Source: Fen-1245 sp963835535 (lineage in GTDB: Bacteria; Gemmatimonadota; Gemmatimonadetes; Gemmatimonadales; JACORV01). Taken from it: a stretch of DNA of 64,000 nt. Below the pieces are notes generated by a model, which was not told where the DNA came from, ran no database searches, and was given only the letters and a program-made list of their open reading frames with translations. A program made the translations under genes and the position numbers. Below, piece by piece: positions 24,601-35,294 of the stretch (the stretch's first letter is position 1; the number at the start of each line of letters is the position of its first letter). Location of the stretch: the NCBI GenBank assembly GCA_963835535.1, contig CAWIFL010000005.1, positions 310,001-374,000 of the forward strand. The letters are read 5' to 3'.

Positions 24601-25971
24601 ATGGCGTTCATTGAGTTGGGTGGTCAGCGGTACCCGGTCCCCGCGGGCGAGATGCTGGTGGGGTCGGGCGCCGAGTGCCACCTGCGCCTGCAAGGTCCGG
24701 GCGTGCCCCAGCGCCCGGTGGTGCTCAGCACCGGAGCCGACAAGGCGGTGACGATCCGCCGCGCCGACGAGAGCGGCGTGGTCGAGATCAACGGCGTCCA
24801 CCTCGGCGCGATGCCCCAGCCGCTGCTGCACGGGGACAAGATCACCATCGGTGCCGAGGAGCTGCTGTTCGCGGACGAGCGCGAGAGCGGCAGCACGAAG
24901 TACATCTCCGCGGTCAAGCTGACCGACCTGCAGCCCGCGAGCGCCAAGAGCGGCGCCCCCGCGAAGCCGACGGGGACGACGGGCGGACGGGTGGTCTGCC
25001 TCACCGACGGTCGGGAGTACAAGATCGAGACGGCGGCGCTGCGGTTCGGGCGCGAGGCGGGGGCGGACGTGGTGGTGCCCGGGACCCAGGTGTCCCGGCG
25101 CCACGCCGAGATCGTCGCCACGCCGCGCGGCTACATGCTGATCGACACCAGCACCAACGGCGTGATGGTGAACGGGGAGCGGGTGCAGAATCAGCGGATC
25201 CTCGCGCGGGCCGACGTCATCAAGATCGGCGACGAGGAGTTCCGCTTCTACGCGGACGCGGCGCCGCAGGCGCCGGCCGCCGCCGCCCCGCCGATGCCGC
25301 CGGTCGCGCAGAAGCCCGCCTTCGGGCAGACCCTGCCGGTGTCCGGGCTGCCCCCCGCGGTGGCCGTGCCGCCGCAGAGCGCTGCCGCCTCCCCCCCGGC
25401 GCCCCCTCCGCAGCCCGCGGCACCGGCACACCTCCAGTCCACCGGGTATTTCGAGTCGCCGCCCAAGCCGGCCGCACCTCCGGCCCCCCCGGTCGCCGCG
25501 CCGGCTCCGCCTGCGGCCGCTGCGCCCGCGCCGCCGCCCCAGGCTGCCGCCCCCGCCGCGCGCGGCTCGGCCGCCGCCGCACCGCAGCTCGCCAAGTTCC
25601 TGGTGCGGTCGGGGTCGATGAAGGGCCAGCGGCTGCTGATCAAGGTGCCGATCGTGAACATCGGGCGCGCCGACTACTGCGACCTCGTCATCCCGGACGA
25701 CTCGGTCTCGTCGCAGCACGCCAAGCTCACGCGCCGCGAAGGGATCTGGGTGCTCACCGACCTCGGATCCACCAACGGCACGCTGGTGGACGGCGAGAAG
25801 GTCGAGGGCGAGGTGCCGCTGGCGCCGGGCGCGTTCGTCCGGTTCGGCGACGTGCAGCTGGTCTTCGAGCCCACCGACGACGCGGCCGACATGAACGCGC
25901 CCAAGGCCACCCGGACCATCTCCGCCGTCAAGCTCCAGGACCTGAAGAAACCGTCCGGGCCACCCCGCTGA
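24601..25971 (+). CDS. Protein with three FHA domains
   Basis: A phosphothreonine-recognition scaffold of 456 residues. A degenerate FHA module (about 1-95, MLVGSGAECHLRLQ, INGVHLG) is followed by a clear one at about 130-215 (LRFGREAGADVVV, VSRRHAEI, TSTNGVMVNG). A long Ala/Pro-rich linker runs from about 218 to 330. A third FHA at about 333-425 has NIGRADYCDLVIPDDSVSSQH and GSTNGTLVDG. The peptide SAVKLTDLQ/SAVKLQDLK occurs after the first and third FHA domains, which suggests an internal duplication. It lies 19 bp upstream of a PP2C phosphatase, so the two probably act in one Ser/Thr phosphorylation circuit. No kinase gene is in the window. Confidence 0.9.
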   Translation: MAFIELGGQRYPVPAGEMLVGSGAECHLRLQGPGVPQRPVVLSTGADKAVTIRRADESGVVEINGVHLGAMPQPLLHGDKITIGAEELLFADERESGSTKYISAVKLTDLQPASAKSGAPAKPTGTTGGRVVCLTDGREYKIETAALRFGREAGADVVVPGTQVSRRHAEIVATPRGYMLIDTSTNGVMVNGERVQNQRILARADVIKIGDEEFRFYADAAPQAPAAAAPPMPPVAQKPAFGQTLPVSGLPPAVAVPPQSAAASPPAPPPQPAAPAHLQSTGYFESPPKPAAPPAPPVAAPAPPAAAAPAPPPQAAAPAARGSAAAAPQLAKFLVRSGSMKGQRLLIKVPIVNIGRADYCDLVIPDDSVSSQHAKLTRREGIWVLTDLGSTNGTLVDGEKVEGEVPLAPGAFVRFGDVQLVFEPTDDAADMNAPKATRTISAVKLQDLKKPSGPPR

Positions 25972-25990
25972 ACGCCGCCTGACAGGGCTC

Positions 25991-26776
25991 GTGCACATCA
26001 CCTGCGCCGCGCGGACCGACGTCGGACTGATCCGGTCCGGCAACGAGGACAACTACCTGATCGTGCCCGAGCGCGGCCTGTTCATCGTGGCCGACGGGAT
26101 GGGCGGTCACGCGGCGGGCGAGGTCGCGAGCGAGATGGCGGTGCGCATCATCGCGGGCGATCTCGGGAGCTTCAAGGGACTCGGGGCCGAGGAAGCCGCC
26201 ACGCGGATGATCAATTCCATCCGCCAAGCCAATGCGGCCATCTACGAGCGCACCCTCAGCGAGCACGACAAGCGCGGGATGGGCACCACCACCACGGTGC
26301 TGGTCCTGCACGGCAACCGCTACCTCGTCGGCCAGGTCGGCGACAGCCGGGGCTATCTGCTCCGCGACGGCGTCTTCCACCAGCTCACCAAGGACCACTC
26401 GTACGTCCAGGAGCAGGTGGATGCGGGTTACCTGACCCCGGAGCAGGCGCGCACGCACCCGTACGCCAACGTGATCACCCGCTGCGTCGGCGCGAGCGGC
26501 GACGTGACGCCCGATCTCTTCTCCGGCGTCGTCCGGGTCGGGGACGTCTTCCTGCTGGCGAGCGACGGGCTCACGGGGATGCTGGAGGACGACGCGCTGG
26601 CGTCGATCGTCCAGTCGGACGGCTCGCCGGAGAAATGGGTGGACCGCCTGGTGGCCGAGGCCAACCGGCGCGGCGGCCTCGACAACATCACGGTCATCAT
26701 CGTCAAGGTGGATTCGGTGGGCCGGCCCTCGGGCGAGACCACCCAGACCGCCGCCGTCGGCGACCCTTCCAACTAG
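25991..26776 (+). CDS. PP2C-family Ser/Thr protein phosphatase
   Basis: A Stp1/PrpC-type metal-dependent phosphatase of 261 residues in the cytosol. Seen: GLIRSGNEDNY-like start with the first metal Asp, VADGMGGHAAGEVAS, GTTTTVLVL, QVGDSRGYLL, LLASDGLTGML and GGLDNITVIIV, the full set of catalytic motifs. The start is GTG, 19 bp after the FHA protein gene. Known family members reverse phosphorylation by Hanks-type kinases on FHA and cell-wall proteins; that pairing is inferred here from adjacency. Confidence 0.93.
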   Translation: MHITCAARTDVGLIRSGNEDNYLIVPERGLFIVADGMGGHAAGEVASEMAVRIIAGDLGSFKGLGAEEAATRMINSIRQANAAIYERTLSEHDKRGMGTTTTVLVLHGNRYLVGQVGDSRGYLLRDGVFHQLTKDHSYVQEQVDAGYLTPEQARTHPYANVITRCVGASGDVTPDLFSGVVRVGDVFLLASDGLTGMLEDDALASIVQSDGSPEKWVDRLVAEANRRGGLDNITVIIVKVDSVGRPSGETTQTAAVGDPSN

Positions 26777-26873
26777 CCTTTCAGCCGGTCAGGCCGGCCG
26801 GCGCGGGGTTCACCGGCTCTCGCTTGCAGCGCCTCGCAGCAGTCTCCGAGCGGGCAATGAGACTTTACGGTCC

Positions 26874-27323
26874 TTACTGCGGCACCGGAGGTGCAACCCG
26901 CAGCGCCCGTGGGTCGCGCCCCTCTAGGTACACCGAGGCGAGAGGGCCGTTGAACTTGTACCCCCGGAACTTCCACTCCTCCCGGATGCGCTGTGGGGTC
27001 ACCCACGCGGCGACCTCCTCGGGGACTACCAGGCTCGCGACGTCGCAGGCGTCCATCCCGACCTGAATCCGGCGCGGTGGTTCATGCGTGGGGCTGTCCA
27101 GGCCGACGCGCGAACCGCGCCTCGAGGTGTTAGCCACGACCGCCACGGTGTCGCAGCCGTAACGACTCGACAGAACCCTCATCCACAGGTCATGAGACGG
27201 CCGGCCCCCGCGAAAGGTCCGCTCGAAGTCCGGGCGGACTGTCGCGCATCCCGCTACCACCAACATGCTCAGCGCCAGGCCGAGCCCGACACGAGCACCT
27301 AGTGCGCAGCAGCTCTTGTCCAT
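26874..27323 (-). CDS. Small lipoprotein, unknown function
   Basis: The 149-residue protein has a positively charged N-terminus, a hydrophobic stretch and a clear lipobox (LVVAGC), so it should be a lipoprotein. The mature part is mixed alpha/beta with two further Cys (GCDTVAV, DACDVAS) that might form a disulfide. It contains EEWKFRGYKFNGPLASVYLEG but no family I recognise. Its start overlaps the end of the broken TonB-plug-like gene by about 25 bp, so it was probably co-transcribed with it. Confidence 0.6.
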   Translation of the reverse strand: MDKSCCALGARVGLGLALSMLVVAGCATVRPDFERTFRGGRPSHDLWMRVLSSRYGCDTVAVVANTSRRGSRVGLDSPTHEPPRRIQVGMDACDVASLVVPEEVAAWVTPQRIREEWKFRGYKFNGPLASVYLEGRDPRALRVAPPVPQ

Positions 27324-28720
27324 ACGAGTATCGCCCCGCAGTTTTCGTTCATAGACACATACGAGGCCATCAATAGCCCCGCATTCACATGGGTGTAGAT
27401 CTCTATGGCAAAGAGATCGCGAGGGTTCAGGTTTGAGAGCTGCTCCGCATCCGCCGGGTACCGGTCAATGACGATTTCCGGCGTACATAACGCAGTCCCC
27501 CAGATCACCGGACCATCCTGATCTGTACGGTGAAGTTGCCTGGCGATCCCCGAACCTCCAGCAACGGGACCGCCTGGATCGCGGATCGAACGGAGCTGGA
27601 ACGTCGGATCTCCTCAGGACCCAGCAAATAGCCGAACCCCGCGAGGCGTCGCTCGTCAATCTCCTCCACGATCGAAGAGAAATCGGGGCTTGCCGTGACC
27701 CGCAGCGTATCGAGGATGGTGGCCTCCGCCATGGCCACGTCCACGCGCACCGTGTCTCGATTCCGGAGGTCGACCGGTTGCCGGGACGAGAAATACCCGA
27801 TCCGCCGCACCATCAGCATCTGCGTGCCCGAAGGGAGGTCATGCAGCGCGAACCGACCCATGCTGTCGACTTCGGCTCTGCCGGCGCCATCCTCTAGTGA
27901 AGCATAGGCCCCGGGCAGCAGTCCTCCTCGCTCGCCGCGCACGGTCCCGATGAGCGTCGCCAGGCCGCGCCGCCCTGCGCCCGAGTCGGCCGGCCCCGGG
28001 ACCAGTTCCCGGCTGACCGCCAAGTCGCGTCGCGAGATCCCGCGAATGTCCACGAGCACCTCGATGAGCCCGCTCGCGAACGTGCCCGCGCGCGCCCGCG
28101 CGGCCAGGAGATACTCGACCGGCGTGCCGCACAGGTAGTACGCTCCGACCGTGTCCGTCGTCAGGGTCCGGCCGGGGCGCTCGATAACCCACTGGCGCGG
28201 CCGCTCATGCTCGACCGCGAGCCAGGTGAACGCCACCTGCGCGCCCGCCAGACGATGGCCGGTCTCGGCGTCGGTCACGGTCCCGAAGACCAAACCGCTG
28301 TCCGCCGACGCGCGGCTCGGCTCCCGGCCGCACGCCGCTCTCCAGAAGGTAGAGTACGATGGGACCGCCAGCGCGACGCTCACAGAGCGCCCAGCCTCCA
28401 CCTGCACTTTGGCGACGAACGACGAGAGGCCGATGGAGTCGAGGTCGGATCTCCAGAAGGACACGGCCTGCATGCCCTGCGGGGACGCTGTCGAGCACGA
28501 AGCGACCCCGACCATCCGTCAGGGCGCTGCGCGAGGAGTTGAGGAGCGAGACCGTGGCATGAATCAGCGGCGACTGGAGCAGGCTGTCGTAGACCGTTCC
28601 CGTGATGGTGCCCCAACTTCGATCGGGGCCCTGGCCAAGCGCCCGTGTGGGGAGCACGGTGACAGCTACGAGCAGAGCGAGAGTTCCTTCGACGCCCGGG
28701 AACCGACGGGGCACCTTCAC
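27299..28720 (-). pseudogene. Carboxypeptidase-regulatory / TonB-plug-like surface protein, two frameshifts
   Basis: Three overlapping frames together make one recognisable protein. Frame one (from 28720) has a signal peptide and a regulatory beta-sandwich start (GTITGTVYDSLLQSPL, GRGRFVLDSVPAG). Near 28474 one extra base moves the homology to the next frame (MQAVSFWRSDLDSIGLSSF), which carries a second regulatory domain and a plug-like end (FGYLLGPEEIRR, SAIQAVPLLEVRG). It stops at 27505, where the last part (CTPEIVIDRYP, IEIYTHV, NENCGAILVWTR) continues in the third frame to 27299. The family is typical of outer-membrane uptake systems. Either it is inactivated or the assembly has indels. 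Confidence 0.65.
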
Positions 28721-28931
28721 GCGCGCCTCCCCCGGTAAGGGATCGCTTCAGTCGCGAGAAACAGCCGCCTCACGGCTCAGCAACAGCAAGACCCGCCCCC
28801 AACATGCTGGCCCTGGGGGCTTTCAGCAAGAGCATTGACACTCTCATTAATTATGAACGCCGTCGCGGGGATTGACGAGCGCGATCTCATCCTGGCTGCC
28901 GCGGAGCCTTCGGCGCTGCTCCGGGGTGCGA

Positions 28932-30080
28932 CTAACGTCGCAGCGCCGCCACCACGTCCGCGGCGGCGACGCTGACCGGCCGCCGCACGAACACGCGGAG
29001 CCGGCGCGCCGATTCGACGAGGTCTTCCGCCATCTTCGGCAGATCCATGCGCCCCGGCCACCCGCGCCCGGTGAGCCGGGCCACCGTCCCGTCGCTCCGC
29101 GCCACCGCCACGTCCAGGCCCAGCATCGCGGTCTTGTAGGGGAAGTCGATCAGCAGCTCGCCGCGCGCGAGGCCGGCGCGCTTCGCCAGCGCATCCTCCG
29201 CGGCCTCCAGGCGCTCGCCGCCCTTCCAGACCCAGAGCGGGACCTCGCCATCGAGCTCTCCGGGGAGCAGCTCCAGCGCCCGTTTGTAGAGGCGCCGCTC
29301 GCGGAGCGCGGCGGCGAGGCCGGTCCCGTCGCCAGCGGCCAGGTCGTGCATCAGCGCGTCGTCCGTCGCCTCGGCGAGGGAAGCTGGCTCGATCGCGCTC
29401 CGCGCGACGGCGTCCCGCACCAGCCGCTTGAACATCGCGGTCGCGCTCCGCACCGCGTGATGCCAGTAGACGTTGCGGTACATCTGGTACTTGGCGAACA
29501 GGAGCGACTCGAGCGCCGAGAGGCCCTTCTCCCTGACGCCCAGCGTGCGGCGGCCGTCCAGCTCGACCACGACCAGGCACGCCAGCAGCCGCTCCACGTC
29601 GATCTCGCCGTACGGCACGCCGCACATCACGGCGTCGCGCTTCAGGTAGTCGATCTTGTCGAGATCGATCGAGCCCGAGACGAGGCCGGCGAGCGGATGC
29701 GCGCTGGTGCCCCGGATGACGGCGCCCAGCGCCGCCGGCTCCACGCCGGCGCCCGCACGCAGCAGTTCGGCCAGGTCCGGGCGTCCCAGGTAGCGCTCGC
29801 CCAGCGCCTCGTGCGAGAGGAACCCCGATTCCTCCAGCGCGTGGGAGAAGGGGTAGTGGCCGATGTCGTGCAGCAGCGCGGCCAGCTGGATCAGCAGGGC
29901 ATCGGCCTCGCCGATCTGGGCGGCATGCTGCGAGCGCAGCGCGGCGATGGCGCGCCGCGCCAGATGGTAGGTGCCGAGCGCATGCTCGAACCGGCTGTGG
30001 GTGGCGCCCGGATAGACGAGGAAGGCGTGCCCGAGCTGCCGGACGTAGCGCAGCCGCTGGAAGGCGGCCGTGTCGATCAC
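28932..30080 (-). CDS. HD-domain phosphohydrolase
   Basis: A 382-residue (or longer) metal-dependent hydrolase of the dGTPase-like HD superfamily. Seen: FQRLRYVRQLG, H-containing THSRFEHALGTYHLARRA, the HD pair AALLHDIGHYPFSHALE, and SGSIDLDKIDYLKRD with the final Asp. The substrate could be a deoxynucleotide or another phosphate ester. The first usable start codon is GTG at 30080 inside the motif region, but the same frame upstream codes for EEKVVRDLLWQNIRLEPAAL, which fits the family's N-terminus. The true start therefore lies near 30140-30150 without an ATG, GTG or TTG there. Confidence 0.85.
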   Translation of the reverse strand: MIDTAAFQRLRYVRQLGHAFLVYPGATHSRFEHALGTYHLARRAIAALRSQHAAQIGEADALLIQLAALLHDIGHYPFSHALEESGFLSHEALGERYLGRPDLAELLRAGAGVEPAALGAVIRGTSAHPLAGLVSGSIDLDKIDYLKRDAVMCGVPYGEIDVERLLACLVVVELDGRRTLGVREKGLSALESLLFAKYQMYRNVYWHHAVRSATAMFKRLVRDAVARSAIEPASLAEATDDALMHDLAAGDGTGLAAALRERRLYKRALELLPGELDGEVPLWVWKGGERLEAAEDALAKRAGLARGELLIDFPYKTAMLGLDVAVARSDGTVARLTGRGWPGRMDLPKMAEDLVESARRLRVFVRRPVSVAAADVVAALRR

Positions 30081-30444
30081 GCGCAGGGCGGCGGGCTCGA
30101 GCCGGATGTTCTGCCAGAGCAGGTCGCGGACGACCTTCTCCTCTGCCTCGTGGGATTCGGGCGTCGGACGACCCTCCGGACGCGGTTGACAGCGCTGACC
30201 CCGGGCGGCGATTGTACCGGCCCTTGGCGACGCTGGATGCTACGGAGCGGGGGGCTGCGCCGCAACCCGAGAGCGGGCCGGCGACAGCGCCGCAACCCTC
30301 GCGCAAGTCTGCGGCGCACAGAGAGTTGCAGCCCCCTGGGGCGATGGTTCGCACGGAATTTGCTGTTCTGGTCTACGGGATTCCGGATCAGCGAACCGAC
30401 GTCGGCGCACGCGCTCCAGCAGGTGCTGAGCCAAGGAGGAGGAC
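30081..30444. other. 364-bp region between the HD gene and pckG
   Basis: The first 65 bases are the probable N-terminal coding part of the HD hydrolase (minus strand). The rest holds the pckG leader. A TTGACA at 30186-30191 has only a weak -10 partner. A 9-bp inverted repeat, GGGGGCTGC (30250-30258) and GCAGCCCCC (30328-30336), encloses about 70 bases that include two CGCCGCAACCC-type words. It may be a regulatory RNA structure. I see no further gene. Confidence 0.5.
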
Positions 30445-32277
30445 GTGTCCATCCCGGTGACGGCCTGTACGACGAACAAGACGCTCCTCGCCTGGGTCGA
30501 GGAGGCCGAGGCGCTCTGCAAGCCGGCGTCCGTGCACTGGTGCGACGGGTCGGAAGAGGAGTACGACGCGCTGTGCGAGGGACTGGTCCAGGCGGGCACG
30601 TTCATCCGCCTGAACCCCGCCAAGCGGCCGCACTCCTTCCTGGCGCGCTCCCACCCGAGCGACGTCGCGCGGGTCGAGGCGCGGACCTTCATCTGCGCGA
30701 AGACGAAGGACGAGGCCGGGCCGACGAACAACTGGGAAGACCCGGCGACGATGCGCGCGACGATGCGCGGCCTGTTCGACGGCTGCATGCGTGGCCGGAC
30801 GATGTACGTGATCCCCTTCTCGATGGGGCCGATCGGCTCTCCCATCGCGCACATCGGCGTGCAGATCACCGACTCCGCGTACGTCACCGCGCACATGAAG
30901 ATCATGACGCGGATGGGGCAGAAAGTGCTCGACGCCCTCGGCGACGGGCCCTTCATCCCGTGCATGCACTCGGTCGGCGCCCCGCTCGAGCCGGGCCAGA
31001 AGGACGTCCCCTGGCCCTGCCAGGGCGACGTCGCCAGGAAGTACATCGTCCATTTCCCCGAGACGCGCGAGATCTGGTCGTACGGCTCCGGCTACGGCGG
31101 CAACGCCCTGCTCGGCAAGAAGTGCCTCGCGCTGCGGATCGCCTCCGTGATGGCGCGGGACGAGGGGTGGCTGGCCGAGCACATGCTCATCCTCGGCCTC
31201 GAGTCGCCGCGGGGGGAGCTGACCTACGTGGCGGGCGCATTCCCGAGCGCCTGCGGCAAGACGAACCTGGCGATGATCGTGCCGCCCAAGGGGTTCGAGG
31301 GCTGGAAGGCCAGCACGGTCGGGGACGACATCGCGTGGATCAAGCCCGCGCCCGACGGCACGCTGCGGGCCATCAATCCGGAGGCGGGCTTCTTCGGTGT
31401 GGCCCCGGGCACGAACCGGGAGACGAACCCGAACGCGATGGATTCGATGCGGGCCAACTGCATCTTCACGAACGTCGCGCTCACCGACGACGGGGACGTG
31501 TGGTGGGAGGGCATGGGACCGGCGCCGGAGCATCTGATCGACTGGAAGGGCCGGGACTGGACCCCCGCGTCGCCCGAGCCGGCGGCCCACCCCAACTCGC
31601 GCTTCACGGCGCCGATCACCCAGTGCCCCTCGTACAACCCGGCATGGGAGGATCCGGTGGGCGTGCCGATCAGCGCGTTCCTGTTCGGCGGGCGGCTCTC
31701 GACGATCTTCCCCCTCGTCCTCGAGGGCCGCGACTGGGTCCACGGGGTCTTCCTCGCCGCGACGATGGGCTCGGAGGCCACCGCCGCCGCGCTCGGCCTG
31801 GCGGGGGTGCGGCGCGATCCGTTCGCGATGCTCCCGTTCGCCGGCTACAACATGGGGGACTACTTCGCCCACTGGCTCGCGATGGGCAGGCGCGGGGGCC
31901 TCAAGCTGCCGCGCATCTTCCGCGTGAACTGGTTCCGGCGCGACGAGACCAACAAGCTCGTCTGGCCGGGCTACGGGCAGAACATGCGGGTCCTCAAGTG
32001 GATCGTGGACCGCGTGCACGGGCGCGCCGACGCGGTGGACGGCCCTCTCGGCCTCATGCCGCGGTACGACGACCTGGACTGGAAGGGTCTCGACTTCGAC
32101 CGCGCCTTGTTCCAGACGATCACCGACCTCAGGCGCGAAGCCGCCAAGGGCGAGATCGAAGGGGTCAAGAAGTGGTTTGCGAAGTTCGGGGAGCACCTGC
32201 CGCGCGAGATGTCCGAGCAGCTCGCCGAGCTCGCGGCGCGCGTGGAGGGGATGCCCGAGACGTGGCGGGCGGATTGA
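30445..32277 (+). CDS. pckG: Phosphoenolpyruvate carboxykinase (GTP)
   Basis: Interconverts oxaloacetate plus GTP with PEP, CO2 and GDP; the entry step of gluconeogenesis. The 610-residue length and motifs are those of the GTP form: SMGPIGSPIAHIGVQITDS, the kinase loop AFPSACGKTNLAM with the reactive Cys270 and GKT 271-273, SVGDD-like TVGDDIAW, GTN-x-E motif APGTNRETNPNA and FLFGGRLS. The GTG start has an excellent AGGAGG at about 30434-30440. It converges with maeB, and both act at the PEP-pyruvate-oxaloacetate node. Expression may involve the structured leader upstream. Confidence 0.97.
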   Translation: MSIPVTACTTNKTLLAWVEEAEALCKPASVHWCDGSEEEYDALCEGLVQAGTFIRLNPAKRPHSFLARSHPSDVARVEARTFICAKTKDEAGPTNNWEDPATMRATMRGLFDGCMRGRTMYVIPFSMGPIGSPIAHIGVQITDSAYVTAHMKIMTRMGQKVLDALGDGPFIPCMHSVGAPLEPGQKDVPWPCQGDVARKYIVHFPETREIWSYGSGYGGNALLGKKCLALRIASVMARDEGWLAEHMLILGLESPRGELTYVAGAFPSACGKTNLAMIVPPKGFEGWKASTVGDDIAWIKPAPDGTLRAINPEAGFFGVAPGTNRETNPNAMDSMRANCIFTNVALTDDGDVWWEGMGPAPEHLIDWKGRDWTPASPEPAAHPNSRFTAPITQCPSYNPAWEDPVGVPISAFLFGGRLSTIFPLVLEGRDWVHGVFLAATMGSEATAAALGLAGVRRDPFAMLPFAGYNMGDYFAHWLAMGRRGGLKLPRIFRVNWFRRDETNKLVWPGYGQNMRVLKWIVDRVHGRADAVDGPLGLMPRYDDLDWKGLDFDRALFQTITDLRREAAKGEIEGVKKWFAKFGEHLPREMSEQLAELAARVEGMPETWRAD

Positions 32278-32301
32278 AGGCGAGTGAGAGGTGAGACGAA
32301 C

Positions 32302-32343
32302 GGGTGAGAGGTGAGAAGCCAGTCGCCCTCTCACCTCTCACCC
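32302..32343. terminator. Bidirectional terminator-like hairpin between pckG and maeB
   Basis: A perfect 15-bp inverted repeat (GGGTGAGAGGTGAGA and TCTCACCTCTCACCC) with a 12-base loop lies between two convergent genes. It is built from copies of the word GTGAGAGGTGAG, with an extra copy at 32284 and a degraded inverted one near 32350. There is no strong T tract. Confidence 0.55.
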
Positions 32344-32376
32344 CATACTTCTCACCTCTTACGCACTACGCCTCAG

Positions 32377-34635
<2,259 letters not shown>

Positions 34636-34673
34636 GGCGACCTCAGCCGCCGCGGCCCATCCCGAACGGAAAG

Positions 34674-35294
34674 TCAGCCGCGGCCGGCGTCGAGAGCGTT
34701 GATCTTCTCCACGCGCTTCGCGTGGCGGCCTCCGCCGAAGGCGGCGGAGAGGAACGTGCGTACGATATCCACCGCAAGGCGCGTGCCGATGAGCGTGCCA
34801 CCCAGCGTCAAGACGTTGGCGTCGTTGTGCTCACGGGCGTTCTGGGCCGTGGTGAGGTCGTAGCAGAGGGCGGCCCGGACCCCCGCGATCTTGTTGGCGG
34901 CCATCGCGCTCCCAATCCCAGCCCCGTCAATCATGATTCCCCGCCAGGCCCGGTCCTCCGCCACGGCACGCGCCACGGCGACCGCGAAGTCGGGGTAGTC
35001 CACCGCCTGCGCGTCGTACGTCCCCAGGTCCAGCACCTCGTAGCCCGACTCGGCGAGCACCGGCTTCAACAACTCCTTGAGCGGGAAGCCGCCGTGGTCG
35101 GCGCCGAGCGCGACCGTGCGTCTGTGCGTCTGTGCGTCCGTGCGTCCTTCCGTGATGGCAACGCCGAGCGTGGCGGCCAGATCGCGTGCGGCGGGCGTGA
35201 CCACCGCCCCCGCGGGCAGGTCGAGCGTGCGGCCCGCGCGGGCGGCCTCGCGCACATCGGCCTCGGTGATGGCGTGTTTCCCTCGCATCGGCAC
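34674..35294 (-). CDS. RpiB/LacAB-family sugar-phosphate isomerase with N-terminal extension and octamer insertion
   Basis: The core (about residues 62-206) starts VALGADHGGFPLKELL and runs through YDAQAVDYPDF, AREHNDANVLTLGG and a final helix, as in ribose-5-phosphate isomerase B. The catalytic Cys of RpiB (CGTGIG) is Asp here (IDGAGIGSAMAANKI), closer to LacA/LacB, so the exact substrate is open. A 50-residue extension (HAITEADVREAARAGRTLD, VVTPAARDLAATLG) precedes it and is joined to the core by GRTDAQTHRRT, encoded by four 8-bp tandem units. Start GTG 35294 or ATG 35288. It abuts nfo upstream. Confidence 0.85.
   Translation of the reverse strand: MPMRGKHAITEADVREAARAGRTLDLPAGAVVTPAARDLAATLGVAITEGRTDAQTHRRTVALGADHGGFPLKELLKPVLAESGYEVLDLGTYDAQAVDYPDFAVAVARAVAEDRAWRGIMIDGAGIGSAMAANKIAGVRAALCYDLTTAQNAREHNDANVLTLGGTLIGTRLAVDIVRTFLSAAFGGGRHAKRVEKINALDAGRG
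35116..35147 (-). repeat. Octamer tandem repeat inside the rpiB-like gene
   Basis: Four units GTGCGTCT, GTGCGTCT, GTGCGTCC, GTGCGTCC on the plus strand. They encode the linker between the N-terminal extension and the isomerase core, and the unit is the same as in uvrA at 20956-21026. Confidence 0.85.

Noticed and set aside
28835..28860. Promoter at TTGACACTCTCATTAATTAT
   Set aside because: A good -35 hexamer, but the best -10 candidate is only 11 bp away and no plus-strand gene follows; the region is the tail side of two minus-strand genes.
30186..30215. TTGACA as a firm pckG promoter
   Set aside because: No convincing -10 box at 16-18 bp; recorded only within the leader description.
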